Shown here one piece after another: positions 1 to 9,574 of a stretch of 64,000 nucleotides of DNA. Source of the DNA: Pseudomaricurvus sp050633365 (GTDB taxonomy: Bacteria > Pseudomonadota > Gammaproteobacteria > Pseudomonadales > Cellvibrionaceae). The position numbers were made by a program, and so were the translations under genes. Below the pieces are notes generated by a model. The model saw nothing but the letters and a program-made list of their open reading frames with translations. It was not told where the DNA came from and did not search any database. Position 1 is the stretch's first letter, and each line of letters begins with the position of its first letter. The stretch covers positions 58,590 through 122,589 of the forward strand of contig JBOEGJ010000026.1 of NCBI GenBank assembly GCA_050633365.1. Direction: 5' to 3'.

Positions 1-75
1 GGTGATACCTCCGCCTTTTTGCTGTTACACTTTCTGAAATTTGACTCCAATTTTCACCGTATTGTTTTAACTTTT

Positions 76-110
76 GTTGTTTTAGACAGTTTTCGTTGTT
101 TTAGATAGTT
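76..110 (+). repeat. 16-bp direct repeat upstream of pyrH
   Basis: Two near-identical copies, GTTGTTTTAGACAGTT (76-91) and GTTGTTTTAGATAGTT (95-110), lie 19 bp apart just before the pyrH ribosome binding site (AAGGGAG at about 111-117). They could be a local duplication in the leader or a regulatory repeat; nothing else distinguishes these possibilities. Confidence 0.6.
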
Positions 111-127
111 AAGGGAGAATAGCTTCG

Positions 128-886
128 ATGGGCTCTACACTCGGGCGTGACAAAAAGTACAAGCGTATCCTTCTAAAGTTAAGTGGCGAAGAGCTGATGG
201 GCGCCGAAGGTTTCGGTATTGATCCTAAGGTTCTCGACAAAATGGCCCTTGAGATTGGCCAGTTGGTTGGTATCGGAGTTCAAGTTGGTCTGGTTATTGG
301 TGGTGGTAACTTGTTTCGTGGGGCGGCGCTCAGTGCGGCGGGCCTAGATCGAGTCACTGGCGACCACATGGGCATGTTGGCAACCGTCATGAATGCGTTG
401 GCCATGCGCGACGCCCTCGAGCGCAGTAATATTTCTTCGCGAGTTATGTCTGCAATCCCCATGAGTGGTGTTGTTGATCATTATGACCGCCGTAAGGCCG
501 TGCGCTTTTTAGAGCAGGGAGAGGTGGTTATCTTCTCCGCCGGTACTGGCAACCCGTTTTTTACCACCGATTCTGCGGCTTGCTTGCGCGGTATCGAAGT
601 AGAGGCCGATATTGTATTGAAGGCCACTAAAGTCGATGGGGTCTATTCGGCCGATCCGATGAAGGATCCTACCGCCACGCGCTACGAGCGCCTCACTTAC
701 GATGAAGTGCTGGACAAAAAGCTCGGCGTGATGGATTTGACTGCCATTTGCTTGTGCCGCGAGCAAGATATGCCGCTGCGCGTATTCCGTATGGATAAGC
801 CGGGCGCACTATTGGCGATTTTACAGGGTGAAGATGAAGGTACCTTGATTGTCGAGGATATTGCCGACGAGCAGGGCGCTGAATAA
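128..886 (+). CDS. pyrH: UMP kinase PyrH
   Basis: Uridylate kinase phosphorylates UMP to UDP with ATP in pyrimidine nucleotide synthesis in the cytoplasm. The protein is 252 aa, close to the usual bacterial length (about 240). It has the amino-acid-kinase-fold KLSGE motif near residues 17-21 and the GGGNLFRG glycine-rich loop at about 58-65. The ATG at 128 follows AAGGGAG with good spacing. It heads the pyrH-frr-uppS-cdsA-dxr-rseP-bamA series; rpsB-tsf would be expected just off the left edge. The first ten residues are a poorly conserved extension. Confidence 0.97.
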   Translation: MGSTLGRDKKYKRILLKLSGEELMGAEGFGIDPKVLDKMALEIGQLVGIGVQVGLVIGGGNLFRGAALSAAGLDRVTGDHMGMLATVMNALAMRDALERSNISSRVMSAIPMSGVVDHYDRRKAVRFLEQGEVVIFSAGTGNPFFTTDSAACLRGIEVEADIVLKATKVDGVYSADPMKDPTATRYERLTYDEVLDKKLGVMDLTAICLCREQDMPLRVFRMDKPGALLAILQGEDEGTLIVEDIADEQGAE

Positions 887-1016
887 CGATTCTTGTCATG
901 GGTTCGCGAATCTTTGTATTCTCGAGCCGCTGTATTTTTGACAATCGTTACGTTTGTGCAGTGGTAACGTCTGCATAGCAGTAGATACAAAAGAACTTTG
1001 AACAGGATGCTGAAGC

Positions 1017-1574
1017 ATGATTGAAGATATCAAACAGGATGCGCAAGAGCGCATGACCAAATCAGTAGATGCCTTGGGTAATAACTTTAACAAGATTCGC
1101 ACTGGGCGTGCCCATCCGAGTATCTTGGATAGTGTAAGCGTGAACTACTACGGTTCTCAGACGCCTCTGAATCAGGTGGCGAATATTTCCGTTCTGGATG
1201 CGCGTACCTTGTCTGTCAGCCCTTGGGAAAAGCAGATGACGCCCGAAGTTGAAAAGGCGATCATGAAGGCTGGACTGGGTCTAAATCCCGTAACCACCGG
1301 TGACTTGATGCGTATTCCTATGCCGCCGCTGACGGAAGAGACTCGTAAGGGTTATATCAAGCAGGCTCGTAGTGAAGCAGAAAATGCGCGCGTATCGGTG
1401 CGTGGTATTCGCCGCGATGCATTGGGTGATATCAAGGATCTATTGAAAGAGAAGGAAATCAGTGAAGATGATGATCGTCGCGCACAGGATGACGTTCAGA
1501 AAATCACCGATAAATTTGTGGCGCAAATTGACGCCGCCTTGGTGTTGAAAGAAAAGGACCTGATGGAGATCTAA
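1017..1574 (+). CDS. frr: Ribosome-recycling factor Frr
   Basis: Frr works with EF-G to split post-termination ribosomes. The 185-aa length equals that of the E. coli protein. The typical three-helix-bundle sequence is visible, including KIRTGRAHPSILD near residues 28-40 and the basic C-terminal helix with RRAQDDVQKITDKF. It lies 130 bp after pyrH and is followed by a clear rho-independent terminator, so pyrH-frr may be a unit separate from uppS. An AACAGGA sequence lies 10-16 bases before the ATG. Confidence 0.97.
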   Translation: MIEDIKQDAQERMTKSVDALGNNFNKIRTGRAHPSILDSVSVNYYGSQTPLNQVANISVLDARTLSVSPWEKQMTPEVEKAIMKAGLGLNPVTTGDLMRIPMPPLTEETRKGYIKQARSEAENARVSVRGIRRDALGDIKDLLKEKEISEDDDRRAQDDVQKITDKFVAQIDAALVLKEKDLMEI

Positions 1575-1591
1575 ATCTCCTGGGGTGTCGA

Positions 1592-1633
1592 AACGGCCTC
1601 AACTTACTTTGTGTAGGTTGGGGCCGTTTTTTT
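1592..1633 (+). terminator. Rho-independent terminator after frr
   Basis: A stem of about 12 bp (AACGGCCTCAAC pairing with GTTGGGGCCGTT, one G-T pair) is followed by a run of seven T. It separates frr from uppS. Confidence 0.85.
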
Positions 1634-1773
1634 ATCTCGCGGATAAAATGTCAGAGTGTTTGCTTGTTGCGTCACTTCTGGGTGGGGTTTCTCGGTTATG
1701 TCACTTGCATTACAGCTGTCGCACGGTAGGATTAGCCCCCTAAAAATTATTACCTCTGGGCAGGAGTTTGTGA

Positions 1774-2499
1774 GTGAGTGGTAACCCGTTACGCCACATA
1801 GCCATTATCATGGATGGCAATAACCGCTGGGCAAAACAGCGGGGCAAATCTGGCCATTTGGGCCATAAAGCGGGTGTCGAAAAGATTCGCGATGTAATGA
1901 CTGCTTGCCGTCGTCATCAGGTCGAAGTCCTCACGCTCTTCGCCTTCAGTTCCGAAAATTGGCAGCGTCCGCCTCGCGAGGTCGAGGCGTTGATGAGCCT
2001 ATTTTTGAGTTACCTTAAGCGAGAAGCTAAAAAGCTTAACAAAGAAGGTGTGCGTTTAAGGGTGGTGGGGCGTCGTGATCGTTTTAGCGCCAAAGTCTTA
2101 AAAGCCATTGAGGAAGCAGAATCTCTTGCCTGCGAAGGTGATACAACACTTGTGATTGCGGCAGATTATGGTGGTCAGTGGGATATGGCCAATGCGGCGA
2201 AAAAGGTTGCGCTCAAGGTTGCCGCCGGCGAACTTTCGGCCGAGTCCGTCGATGAGCAAGCGATTGCCGCTGAAATGTCTCTCGCTGATTTGCCTGCGCC
2301 AGATTTATTGATCCGCACTGGTGGCGATCACCGCATCAGCAACTTTTTGCTGTGGCAGGCGGCCTACAGTGAATTGTATTTTACCGACGACTACTGGCCC
2401 GACTTTGGTGAAGAGGCGCTCGATCTCGCTATTGACGATTTTCGTCAGCGCCAGCGCCGTTTTGGCAAAACATCCGAACAAATTGAGCAGGAGCACTAA
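1774..2499 (+). CDS. uppS: Undecaprenyl diphosphate synthase UppS
   Basis: Cis-prenyltransferase that extends farnesyl diphosphate with isopentenyl diphosphate to make the C55 lipid carrier for peptidoglycan and O-antigen. The 241-aa protein shows HIAIIMDGNNRWA with catalytic Asp14, the SSENW motif, and the C-terminal RTGGDHRISNFLLWQ and YFTDDYWPDF blocks. The start is a GTG at 1774 behind CAGGAG with 7-nt spacing. A small oddity is RTGGDHRISNF where E. coli has RTGGEHRISNF (Glu to Asp). It begins the uppS-cdsA-dxr group. Confidence 0.96.
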   Translation: MSGNPLRHIAIIMDGNNRWAKQRGKSGHLGHKAGVEKIRDVMTACRRHQVEVLTLFAFSSENWQRPPREVEALMSLFLSYLKREAKKLNKEGVRLRVVGRRDRFSAKVLKAIEEAESLACEGDTTLVIAADYGGQWDMANAAKKVALKVAAGELSAESVDEQAIAAEMSLADLPAPDLLIRTGGDHRISNFLLWQAAYSELYFTDDYWPDFGEEALDLAIDDFRQRQRRFGKTSEQIEQEH

Positions 2500-2502
2500 C
2501 CC

Positions 2503-3351
2503 TTGTTGAAGCAGCGAATAATCACTGCAGTTATTCTTGCCCTGTTGTTTTTGGGAGGTCTTTTTTCTCTAAGCGTCGACGGATTTGCCTTGGCTATTGC
2601 CTTAGTGGTGATGGTGGCGGGTTGGGAGTGGGCCAATATGGCGGGCTTTAACGCCCAGTGCCAGAGGGTGCTCTACGCTCTGTTCGTTGGCGGCGTGATG
2701 GCTCTCGCTGGCTATTACACCGAGTTTCTGAGCTTGGACAGCTTCGCTGTGGGGGCGCTGCAATTAGAGCCGGTTCGAACCCTGTTGCTGGTGGCTTGCA
2801 CTTGGTGGGCGGTGGCGCTGTTATGGGTCCAGGGTTATCCCGCCAGTGCATTGCTCTGGGGGCGTCGCTTTCTAAAGGCCTTGATGGGTTTGCTGGTGCT
2901 GGTACCCACTTGGCTGGCTTTAGTGTTTTTGCGCGAGCAGCCACAGGGGCAATGGTTGATTCTGCTGGTGGTGCTGGTGGTGGCTTGTGCCGATATCGGC
3001 GCTTATTTCACTGGCAAGGCGTTTGGTAAGCGCAAGTTGGCAATTGCGGTGAGCCCGGGGAAGTCTTGGGAAGGCTTTTGGGGTGGTTTCACATGCTGCG
3101 TGCTGCTGGCACTTATTATCGGTTTTGGTTTTGGTTTTGGCGGTTGGATGATACTGGCTATCATTGCGCCCGCCGGTTTGGCGTCAGTGCTCGGTGATCT
3201 ACTAGAGAGTATGATTAAGCGTCAGCGAGGCATTAAAGACAGCAGTCAATTGTTACCTGGTCACGGCGGCGTTCTCGATCGGGTCGACAGTATCACCGCA
3301 GCTGCGCCAGTGTTTGCTCTGGCGATGTTGCTCACCGGATGGCAGCCGTAA
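2503..3351 (+). CDS. cdsA: Phosphatidate cytidylyltransferase CdsA
   Basis: Integral membrane enzyme that makes CDP-diacylglycerol from phosphatidic acid and CTP, the branch point of phospholipid synthesis. The 282-aa sequence is hydrophobic, with about eight membrane segments, and ends in the family signature: SMIKRQRGIKDSSQLLPGHG followed by GVLDRVDS. Translation likely starts at TTG 2503, three bases after the uppS stop, with GCAGGAG about 10 nt upstream inside the end of uppS, so the two genes are probably translationally coupled. Confidence 0.95.
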   Translation: MLKQRIITAVILALLFLGGLFSLSVDGFALAIALVVMVAGWEWANMAGFNAQCQRVLYALFVGGVMALAGYYTEFLSLDSFAVGALQLEPVRTLLLVACTWWAVALLWVQGYPASALLWGRRFLKALMGLLVLVPTWLALVFLREQPQGQWLILLVVLVVACADIGAYFTGKAFGKRKLAIAVSPGKSWEGFWGGFTCCVLLALIIGFGFGFGGWMILAIIAPAGLASVLGDLLESMIKRQRGIKDSSQLLPGHGGVLDRVDSITAAAPVFALAMLLTGWQP

Positions 3352-3407
3352 TTGTCGGCCTATTTTGAGTCGTCTTTGAATACCCCTATAAATACGGAAT
3401 GCTCGGC

Positions 3408-4583
3408 ATGAAACAACTTCTTACGGTGCTCGGATCCACCGGTTCTATCGGTGTGAGTACTTTGGATGTGGTGGCTCGACACCCCGATCGCTATAGCGTC
3501 TATGCGCTCACGGCGAATCGACAAGTAGATGTGATGCTGTCGCAGTGTTTGGCCGTTGAACCGCAATATGCGGTCATGCGCGATCTAGAGGCCGCCGATC
3601 AATTGCAAAAAGCGCTGAGCCAAAAGGGCGCTAGTACCCAGGTGCTGGCGGGCGAGTCGGGCTTGGTTGCGGTCTCAGAGGCGCCTGAAGTGGATACAGT
3701 GATGGCGGCCATCGTCGGCTCGGCGGGCTTGTCGTCGACCTTGGCGGCTGTGCGTAAGGGCAAGAAGGTACTGCTGGCGAACAAGGAATCTCTGGTCATG
3801 GCTGGAGGCCTGTTCATGCAGGCCGTCGAAGATCATGGTGCCACCTTGTTGCCTATCGACAGTGAGCACAACGCGATCTTTCAGTGTTTGCCTCACGATT
3901 ATCGCTCCATTGAATCGGCCGGTATTCGTCGTATCCTGTTGACTGGCTCTGGTGGACCCTTTAGGCAGACGCCCGTGTCTGAGTTGACCTCCGTGACTCC
4001 AGATCAGGCCTGTGCCCATCCCAATTGGTCGATGGGGCGCAAGATATCCGTCGACTCGGCAACCATGATGAATAAAGGTTTGGAGTTTGTTGAGGCCTGC
4101 TGGTTGTTTGACGCGACCCCCGATCAGATCGAAGTGGTGATTCACCCGCAAAGCGTGATTCATTCGATGGTTGAGTACGCCGACGGCTCGGTTTTGGCGC
4201 AGATGGGTAACCCGGATATGCGAACTCCGATCGCCCATGCCATGGCTTGGCCGGAGCGTATCGACTCGGGTGTTGCCAGTCTCGATTTTATGGCGGTATC
4301 ACGATTGGATTTTGAGGCGCCAAGCTTTGAGCGTTTTCCCGGTTTGCGCTTATCGGTCGAATCGGCGCGAGCAGGTGGTATCATGCCTGCTATTCTAAAC
4401 GCCGCCAATGAAGTGGCCGTCGAGGCATTCCTTGATGAGCGTATTGGTTTTACCCAGATTCCAGAAATTATAGAGCAGGTTCTCGGGCGCAGTAGCAATG
4501 CGGAACCTGTCGACTTATCTGTCGTCAAAGAAGCCGATGCTAAGGCTCGGCAAATGGCGCAAGAGTGGATTGAGCGGCTATAA
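3408..4583 (+). CDS. dxr: 1-deoxy-D-xylulose 5-phosphate reductoisomerase
   Basis: Second enzyme of the MEP isoprenoid pathway, converting DXP to MEP with NADPH. The protein is 391 aa from the ATG at 3408. I prefer this start to the in-frame ATG at 3399 because GGA at 3396-3398 gives 9-nt spacing only for 3408, and MKQLTILGSTGSIG is how E. coli Dxr begins. Visible motifs are the NADPH-binding GSTGSIG (9-15), ANKESLV, and SVDSATMMNKGLE of the metal and substrate site. It supplies isoprenoid units for the neighbouring UppS. Confidence 0.96.
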   Translation: MKQLLTVLGSTGSIGVSTLDVVARHPDRYSVYALTANRQVDVMLSQCLAVEPQYAVMRDLEAADQLQKALSQKGASTQVLAGESGLVAVSEAPEVDTVMAAIVGSAGLSSTLAAVRKGKKVLLANKESLVMAGGLFMQAVEDHGATLLPIDSEHNAIFQCLPHDYRSIESAGIRRILLTGSGGPFRQTPVSELTSVTPDQACAHPNWSMGRKISVDSATMMNKGLEFVEACWLFDATPDQIEVVIHPQSVIHSMVEYADGSVLAQMGNPDMRTPIAHAMAWPERIDSGVASLDFMAVSRLDFEAPSFERFPGLRLSVESARAGGIMPAILNAANEVAVEAFLDERIGFTQIPEIIEQVLGRSSNAEPVDLSVVKEADAKARQMAQEWIERL

Positions 4584-4692
4584 ACGGTGGTTTCATAGCG
4601 CGTTAATGGTTTAATTGCGAACATAATGATGTCTCTAAAGCTTCATAAGGCTTTATTTGTAAGAGGGCATCACCGTAATAGAGGTATTGTGA

Positions 4693-6048
4693 ATGGAATA
4701 TCTACTGACGATAGTCTGGTTTTTGGTGGCGTTAGGTGTACTAGTGACGTTTCACGAATTTGGCCATTTCTATGTCGCGCGCCGCTGTGGCGTCAAGGTG
4801 CTGCGGTTTTCCGTGGGATTTGGCAAGCCGCTCTATACCTGGCGGGATAAATCCGGCACTGAGTACACCATTGCTGGTATTCCGCTGGGCGGCTTTGTCA
4901 AAATGCTCGATGAGCGCGAGGGAGAAGTCCCGCAAGAGCTCAAAGATCAGGCCTTTAATGGCAAGACCGTCTGGCAGCGTATGGCGATTGTTGCCGCTGG
5001 ACCCGTGGCGAACTTTATTTTGGCTATTTTGCTGTTTTGGATCATGTTGATTCCCGGTACAACCGATGTTGCGCCGATTATCGATGAGGTCAAGGTGGAG
5101 TCAGTGGCGGCAGAGGCCGGTCTTGAATCCGGTCAAGAGATAGTCGCCGTCGACGGTGAGCCGGTCAATACTTGGCAAGACCTCAATCGCCAGCTAATGC
5201 ACCGATTGGGTGAAACTGGCACCATGACCTTCACCGTAAAATACCCTGATTCAAGCCTTGAATATGAATCCGAGGCTCAATTGACCGACTGGCTAAAAGG
5301 CGCTGAGGAGCCGAATCCCGTTGAGGGCTTGGGCATTACTCTTTGGCGGCCTAAGTTTGACGCTCTACTGGAAGAGGTGATGACCGATAGTCCGGCCGAA
5401 AAAGCCGGTTTAATGGCGGGGGACTTGATTGTTTCTGCCGATGGTGAACCTTTAAAGGGTTGGGTTGGCTTGGTGAAATACGTACAGGCTCGCCCTGGTG
5501 CCAATATGCAAATTGGCTACGAGCGAGCGGGTGTTTTATCGACAGTTTCCTTAAAAGCACTCTCTATTGAAGCCAAAGACGGCTCCAAGGTGGGACAAAT
5601 TGGGGTCAAGCCCGTGCGTCCAGAGTGGCCTGAAGAGTTGATGAGAACCCAGAGCTATTCCCTGTCTGGCGCCTTTATCAAGGCGGTGGATAAAACTTGG
5701 GAGACCTCAGGATTTGTCTTGTTGTCTCTTAAGAAGTTGATTCTTGGGGAAATCTCGACGAAAAACTTGAGCGGACCCATTACCATTGCTAAAGTGGCGG
5801 GCGCCTCAGCCAAAGCCGGAATGGCTTACTATGTGGGTTTTTTGGCGCTGCTGAGTATCAGTTTGGGTGTGTTTAATCTTTTACCCATCCCAGTGCTTGA
5901 TGGTGGCCACCTCTTTTATTATCTAATCGAAGTGGTGAAGGGCAGTCCGGTGTCCGAAAAAGTACAAATGGCCGGTTACCAAGTAGGTTTGGTAATGGTT
6001 ATGGGGTTGATGGTTTTGGCCCTTTATAATGATGTTATGCGTCTCTAG
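4693..6048 (+). CDS. rseP: RIP zinc metalloprotease RseP
   Basis: Inner-membrane site-2 protease that cuts RseA to release sigma-E during envelope stress. Length is 451 aa, as in E. coli (450). The HEFGH zinc motif is at residues 21-25 in the first membrane helix; the LDGG motif with the third zinc ligand is near residue 403. Two periplasmic PDZ domains lie between, with the VDGEPV and ADGEPL segments, and about four membrane segments are present. It directly precedes bamA, whose substrates set the sigma-E signal. Confidence 0.96.
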   Translation: MEYLLTIVWFLVALGVLVTFHEFGHFYVARRCGVKVLRFSVGFGKPLYTWRDKSGTEYTIAGIPLGGFVKMLDEREGEVPQELKDQAFNGKTVWQRMAIVAAGPVANFILAILLFWIMLIPGTTDVAPIIDEVKVESVAAEAGLESGQEIVAVDGEPVNTWQDLNRQLMHRLGETGTMTFTVKYPDSSLEYESEAQLTDWLKGAEEPNPVEGLGITLWRPKFDALLEEVMTDSPAEKAGLMAGDLIVSADGEPLKGWVGLVKYVQARPGANMQIGYERAGVLSTVSLKALSIEAKDGSKVGQIGVKPVRPEWPEELMRTQSYSLSGAFIKAVDKTWETSGFVLLSLKKLILGEISTKNLSGPITIAKVAGASAKAGMAYYVGFLALLSISLGVFNLLPIPVLDGGHLFYYLIEVVKGSPVSEKVQMAGYQVGLVMVMGLMVLALYNDVMRL

Positions 6049-6246
6049 GGTTTTCCTACAGCGAGGCATCAAATTTTAGCAGTTGCTTAGTGGTTCAAGC
6101 TTCAGCTTGCGCGGCGGGGGCTTTTGGAGCGAATTAATCGTTCGAAAAGTGATCGTGTAAGGTGAGGGGCATGGATGGCCCGGTAACAGTCCGATAACCA
6201 GTGTCGAACAACTATAACGTCGAACAATAACATTAGAATCCAATAT

Positions 6247-8847
6247 ATGATGCGTTTACGCCTTCTCTTTATCAGTCTCATTCTTTTGCCTGTGACCGTT
6301 TTTGCTCAAAGCTTCCGAGTCAACGATATTCGACTCGAAGGGCTTCAGCGGGTTTCTGCCGGTACCGTATTTGCGGCTTTGCCGGTTCAAATTGGCGATG
6401 ACATGGATTCCGTCGCTATTCAGCGCGCGACCCGTTCGCTATTCCGCACCGGTTATTTCGAAGACATTCAAATTGGTCGCGACGGCGGTGTGTTAGTCAT
6501 CGCGGTGAAAGAGCGCCCGGCCATTAGCGAAATTGAAATCGAAGGCAACAAGGCCATCAAGACAGAAGACTTGATGAAAGGCATGACCGATAACGGTCTG
6601 GCCGAAGGTCAAATCTTCAAACAGGCCACCCTCGAAGGTCTAACCCAAGAGCTCGAGCGTCAATACGTTGCTCAAGGCCGTTATAGTGCGTCGGTAGAAG
6701 CGGAAGTGATCGAGTTGCCGCGCAATCAGGTTAAGTTGCAGCTCACCGTCGATGAAGGTTCAGTGGCTTCTATCAAGCACATTAATATCGTCGGCAACAG
6801 CAAGTTTAGCGACGAAGAACTCAATGAGTTGTTTGAATTAAAGACCACCGGCTGGTTGTCTTGGTTGAACAGCAACGATCGCTACTCGAAAGAGAAACTG
6901 ACCGGCGATTTGGAACGTTTGGAATCTCACTATTTGGATCGCGGTTACTTAAAATTTGCCATCGATTCGACCCAGGTATCCCTAAGCCCGGAAAAAGAAG
7001 CCGTGTATATCACCGTTAACATCACCGAAGGTGAGGTGTATACCGTTAGCGAAGTCGAGTTGGCCGGTGACCCAGTGGTACCGGAAGAGCAAGTGAAGCG
7101 CCTGTTCTTATTGCGCGAAGGCCAGACCTTTTCGCAAGTACTAATGACCACGACCTCAGATTACATTACTCGTCGCTTGGGCAACGAAGGTTATACCTTT
7201 GCCGAAGTGCGTGGCATTCCCGAAACCGATGAAGAAGACAACACCGTAAAAGTGACTTTCTTCATGGAGCCGGGCAAACGCGCTTACGTGCGTCGAATTA
7301 ATTTCCGCGGTAATACCAAAACCACCGATGAAGTTCTGCGCCGTGAAATGCGTCAGATGGAAGGTGGCTCAGCTTCTACCGCTCGTATCGAGTCGTCTAA
7401 AGTTCGTTTGGAGCGTTTAGGTTTCTTTAAAGAGGTTACTGTCGATACTCAAGAGGTTCCGGGTATTGCCGATCAGGTCGATGTTGAATACACCGTCGAG
7501 GAACAGCCCTCAGGTTCTATCGGCGCCAGCCTTGGTTTTGCTCAGGGTTCCGGTTTGGTACTGGGTGCAAACATTCAGCAAAACAACTGGTTTGGTTCGG
7601 GTAAGAAGGTGGGCTTTAACGTCAGCACCTCGACCTATCAGACTGTGTACAGCTTCAACTACACTGATCCTTACTTCACTCCAGAAGGTGTGAGCCGCGG
7701 CTTTAACGTGTTCTTCCGCGAGCGTGATTTTGAAGAGGTGAACGTATCGAGCTATACCACCGATTCTTTTGGCGGTTCGGTTAACTTCGGTTACCCCATC
7801 TCAGAGATCGAGCGCTTAAACTTTGGATTGGGTTATACCAATATCTCTATCGAAACAGGTTCACAAGCGGTACAAGAGATTATTGGTTCTCCGCGCTTAT
7901 TCGAAGGTAGTGTCTATCTTGATGAGTATATAACCGATGCGGACCGCACTTTGCTTGCTAATAACGGAGCAAATCCTTGTGATCCATGTATCGGCTCCGA
8001 CTACGACACTAATCTTCCATCGGTTTCAACCACCGCGATTACTCCGGGGGTGTTGCAAGCATCACCGGATGGTTGGATTGATGAAAATGGCGATAATTTT
8101 GATATTCTGACTTTGAATGCTAGCTGGAGAAAGTCGACGCTGAACCGTGGCCGCTTGGCGACTCGAGGTGCTTCTCAGTCCTTATCTTTTGAACTGAGCC
8201 TACCTGGCGGTGACTTGGAATATTATAAACTGACCTACACTGGGCAGTACTTCCGTCCATTGACCAGAAGTTTAACCTTGCGTCTGCGCACGAAATTGGG
8301 CTACGCCGATGCCTACGGTGATACTACTGAGTTACCGTTCTTTGAGAACTTCTATTCTGGTGGCTTTGGTTCGGTTCGCGGCTTTAAACGCAACACCTTG
8401 GGCCCTCGGGCAACCCCTGCAGAAATTTACTCTACGGTTGCCTACGATAATGATGGCAATGGTAGCAACGATCATTTTGTTTATGTTTTGGGTGATGATG
8501 GGCAGCTGGTCTCTTCAAGCATCATCGATGACGATGATCCCTTTGGCGGCAACATACTGGTCGAAGGTAGTGCCGAAATCCTGTTCCCAATGCCATTCAT
8601 TAAAGATCAGCGCTCGTTGCAGTCGGCCTTCTTTATTGACGCCGGTAACGTCTTTGATACCGATTGCGGTGAAAATCAAAAGAACTGTTACGACGTTGAC
8701 TTGTCTAACCTCAGTGTCGCGGCGGGTATCGGTGTGACTTGGATTACCGGCTTTGGTCCATTGACCTTCAGTGTGGCTAAAGCACTGAAAGAAAACGAGT
8801 ATGACGATACTGAATTCTTCCAGTTCTCTTTAGGTACTGCCTTTTAA
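6247..8847 (+). CDS. bamA: Outer membrane protein assembly factor BamA
   Basis: Core of the BAM complex that folds beta-barrel proteins into the outer membrane. The 866-aa precursor has a signal peptide (residues 1-20, ending VTVFA before QS), five POTRA repeats over about residues 24-430, and a C-terminal Omp85 16-strand barrel with the VRGF loop motif (SVRGFKRNT). It ends in Phe as barrel proteins do. It is longer than E. coli BamA (810) because of acidic loops rich in Asp, Asn and Gly, some with Cys (CDPC; DCGENQKNC). The Shine-Dalgarno before ATG 6247 is weak. Confidence 0.96.
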   Translation: MMRLRLLFISLILLPVTVFAQSFRVNDIRLEGLQRVSAGTVFAALPVQIGDDMDSVAIQRATRSLFRTGYFEDIQIGRDGGVLVIAVKERPAISEIEIEGNKAIKTEDLMKGMTDNGLAEGQIFKQATLEGLTQELERQYVAQGRYSASVEAEVIELPRNQVKLQLTVDEGSVASIKHINIVGNSKFSDEELNELFELKTTGWLSWLNSNDRYSKEKLTGDLERLESHYLDRGYLKFAIDSTQVSLSPEKEAVYITVNITEGEVYTVSEVELAGDPVVPEEQVKRLFLLREGQTFSQVLMTTTSDYITRRLGNEGYTFAEVRGIPETDEEDNTVKVTFFMEPGKRAYVRRINFRGNTKTTDEVLRREMRQMEGGSASTARIESSKVRLERLGFFKEVTVDTQEVPGIADQVDVEYTVEEQPSGSIGASLGFAQGSGLVLGANIQQNNWFGSGKKVGFNVSTSTYQTVYSFNYTDPYFTPEGVSRGFNVFFRERDFEEVNVSSYTTDSFGGSVNFGYPISEIERLNFGLGYTNISIETGSQAVQEIIGSPRLFEGSVYLDEYITDADRTLLANNGANPCDPCIGSDYDTNLPSVSTTAITPGVLQASPDGWIDENGDNFDILTLNASWRKSTLNRGRLATRGASQSLSFELSLPGGDLEYYKLTYTGQYFRPLTRSLTLRLRTKLGYADAYGDTTELPFFENFYSGGFGSVRGFKRNTLGPRATPAEIYSTVAYDNDGNGSNDHFVYVLGDDGQLVSSSIIDDDDPFGGNILVEGSAEILFPMPFIKDQRSLQSAFFIDAGNVFDTDCGENQKNCYDVDLSNLSVAAGIGVTWITGFGPLTFSVAKALKENEYDDTEFFQFSLGTAF

Positions 8848-8967
8848 TAGTACTGGAAGTAAAGCCAAAACTGTTGGATGATGACCGCTGTTGTAATTAC
8901 ACGCAGTGGTCATCAGTCCAGAGCCATTTGAATTAATTGATACAATAATAAAAGTTGGAGTTGTAAC

Positions 8968-9474
8968 GTGGGTATGATGAAAAAAGTTTCTATCGCATTG
9001 GCTGCATTGATGTTTTCTTCTGTGGCAATGGCAGAAGGTAAAGTGGTTGTGTTTAATATGCAGGCTGCGATCATTCAAACCGACGCGGCTAAAAAGAGTT
9101 TGCAGGCGCTAGATGCCGATGCCGACTTTTCGCAAATGAAAGCCAAGTTTGAGGCATTGCGTTCAGATCTGATGAATCTCGACAAAGATGCAAAAACCAA
9201 CGGTGTCACTTGGTCCACCGAGCAAAAGGTTGAGCACCGCAAAAAAGTTGAATACAAAAGTGCTGATTTGAAACTGGCCGCCGAAAAGCTGAAAAAAGAG
9301 CGTAATGCTGTTGTTCAAAAAATTATGCAAGAGTTGGGGCCAAAAGCAAAAACTGCATTAAACGAAGTCGTTACCGCTGAAGGTCTTGGCTTAGTTCTCG
9401 ATAGCAGTGTTGCCTACTGGGCAAATGCAGATCATGACATTACTGCTAAAGTGACTGCAAAGCTTAATAAATAA
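8968..9474 (+). CDS. skp: Periplasmic chaperone Skp/OmpH
   Basis: Skp holds unfolded outer-membrane proteins in the periplasm on their way to BamA. The 168-aa precursor has a signal peptide ending AMA before EGK, then a lysine-rich coiled-coil region (residues about 45-125) as in Skp tentacles. GTG 8968 is chosen because GGAG at 8957-8960 gives 7-nt spacing; ATGs at 8974 and 8977 are in frame but further away. It sits between bamA and lpxD, the conserved order. Confidence 0.92.
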   Translation: MGMMKKVSIALAALMFSSVAMAEGKVVVFNMQAAIIQTDAAKKSLQALDADADFSQMKAKFEALRSDLMNLDKDAKTNGVTWSTEQKVEHRKKVEYKSADLKLAAEKLKKERNAVVQKIMQELGPKAKTALNEVVTAEGLGLVLDSSVAYWANADHDITAKVTAKLNK

Positions 9475-9501
9475 GCTCACAGTAAACCGCATTCGTTTTA
9501 T

Positions 9502-9536
9502 AAAAACTCTCGATCGCATGGCGGTTGGGAGTTTTT
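9502..9536 (+). terminator. Hairpin terminator after skp
   Basis: AAAAACTC pairs with GAGTTTTT around a loop containing GATCGCATGGCGG, ending in a T-run. It would reduce transcription from skp into lpxD, so the Lpx genes may need their own promoter or partial readthrough. Confidence 0.65.
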
Positions 9537-9574
9537 AGCGTTTTAACAATTGATACTTTTACCGTGGATGATTC

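Noticed and set aside
3675..4238. A 187-codon minus-strand open frame
   Set aside because: Fully inside dxr, no conserved motif; shadow of a well-supported gene.
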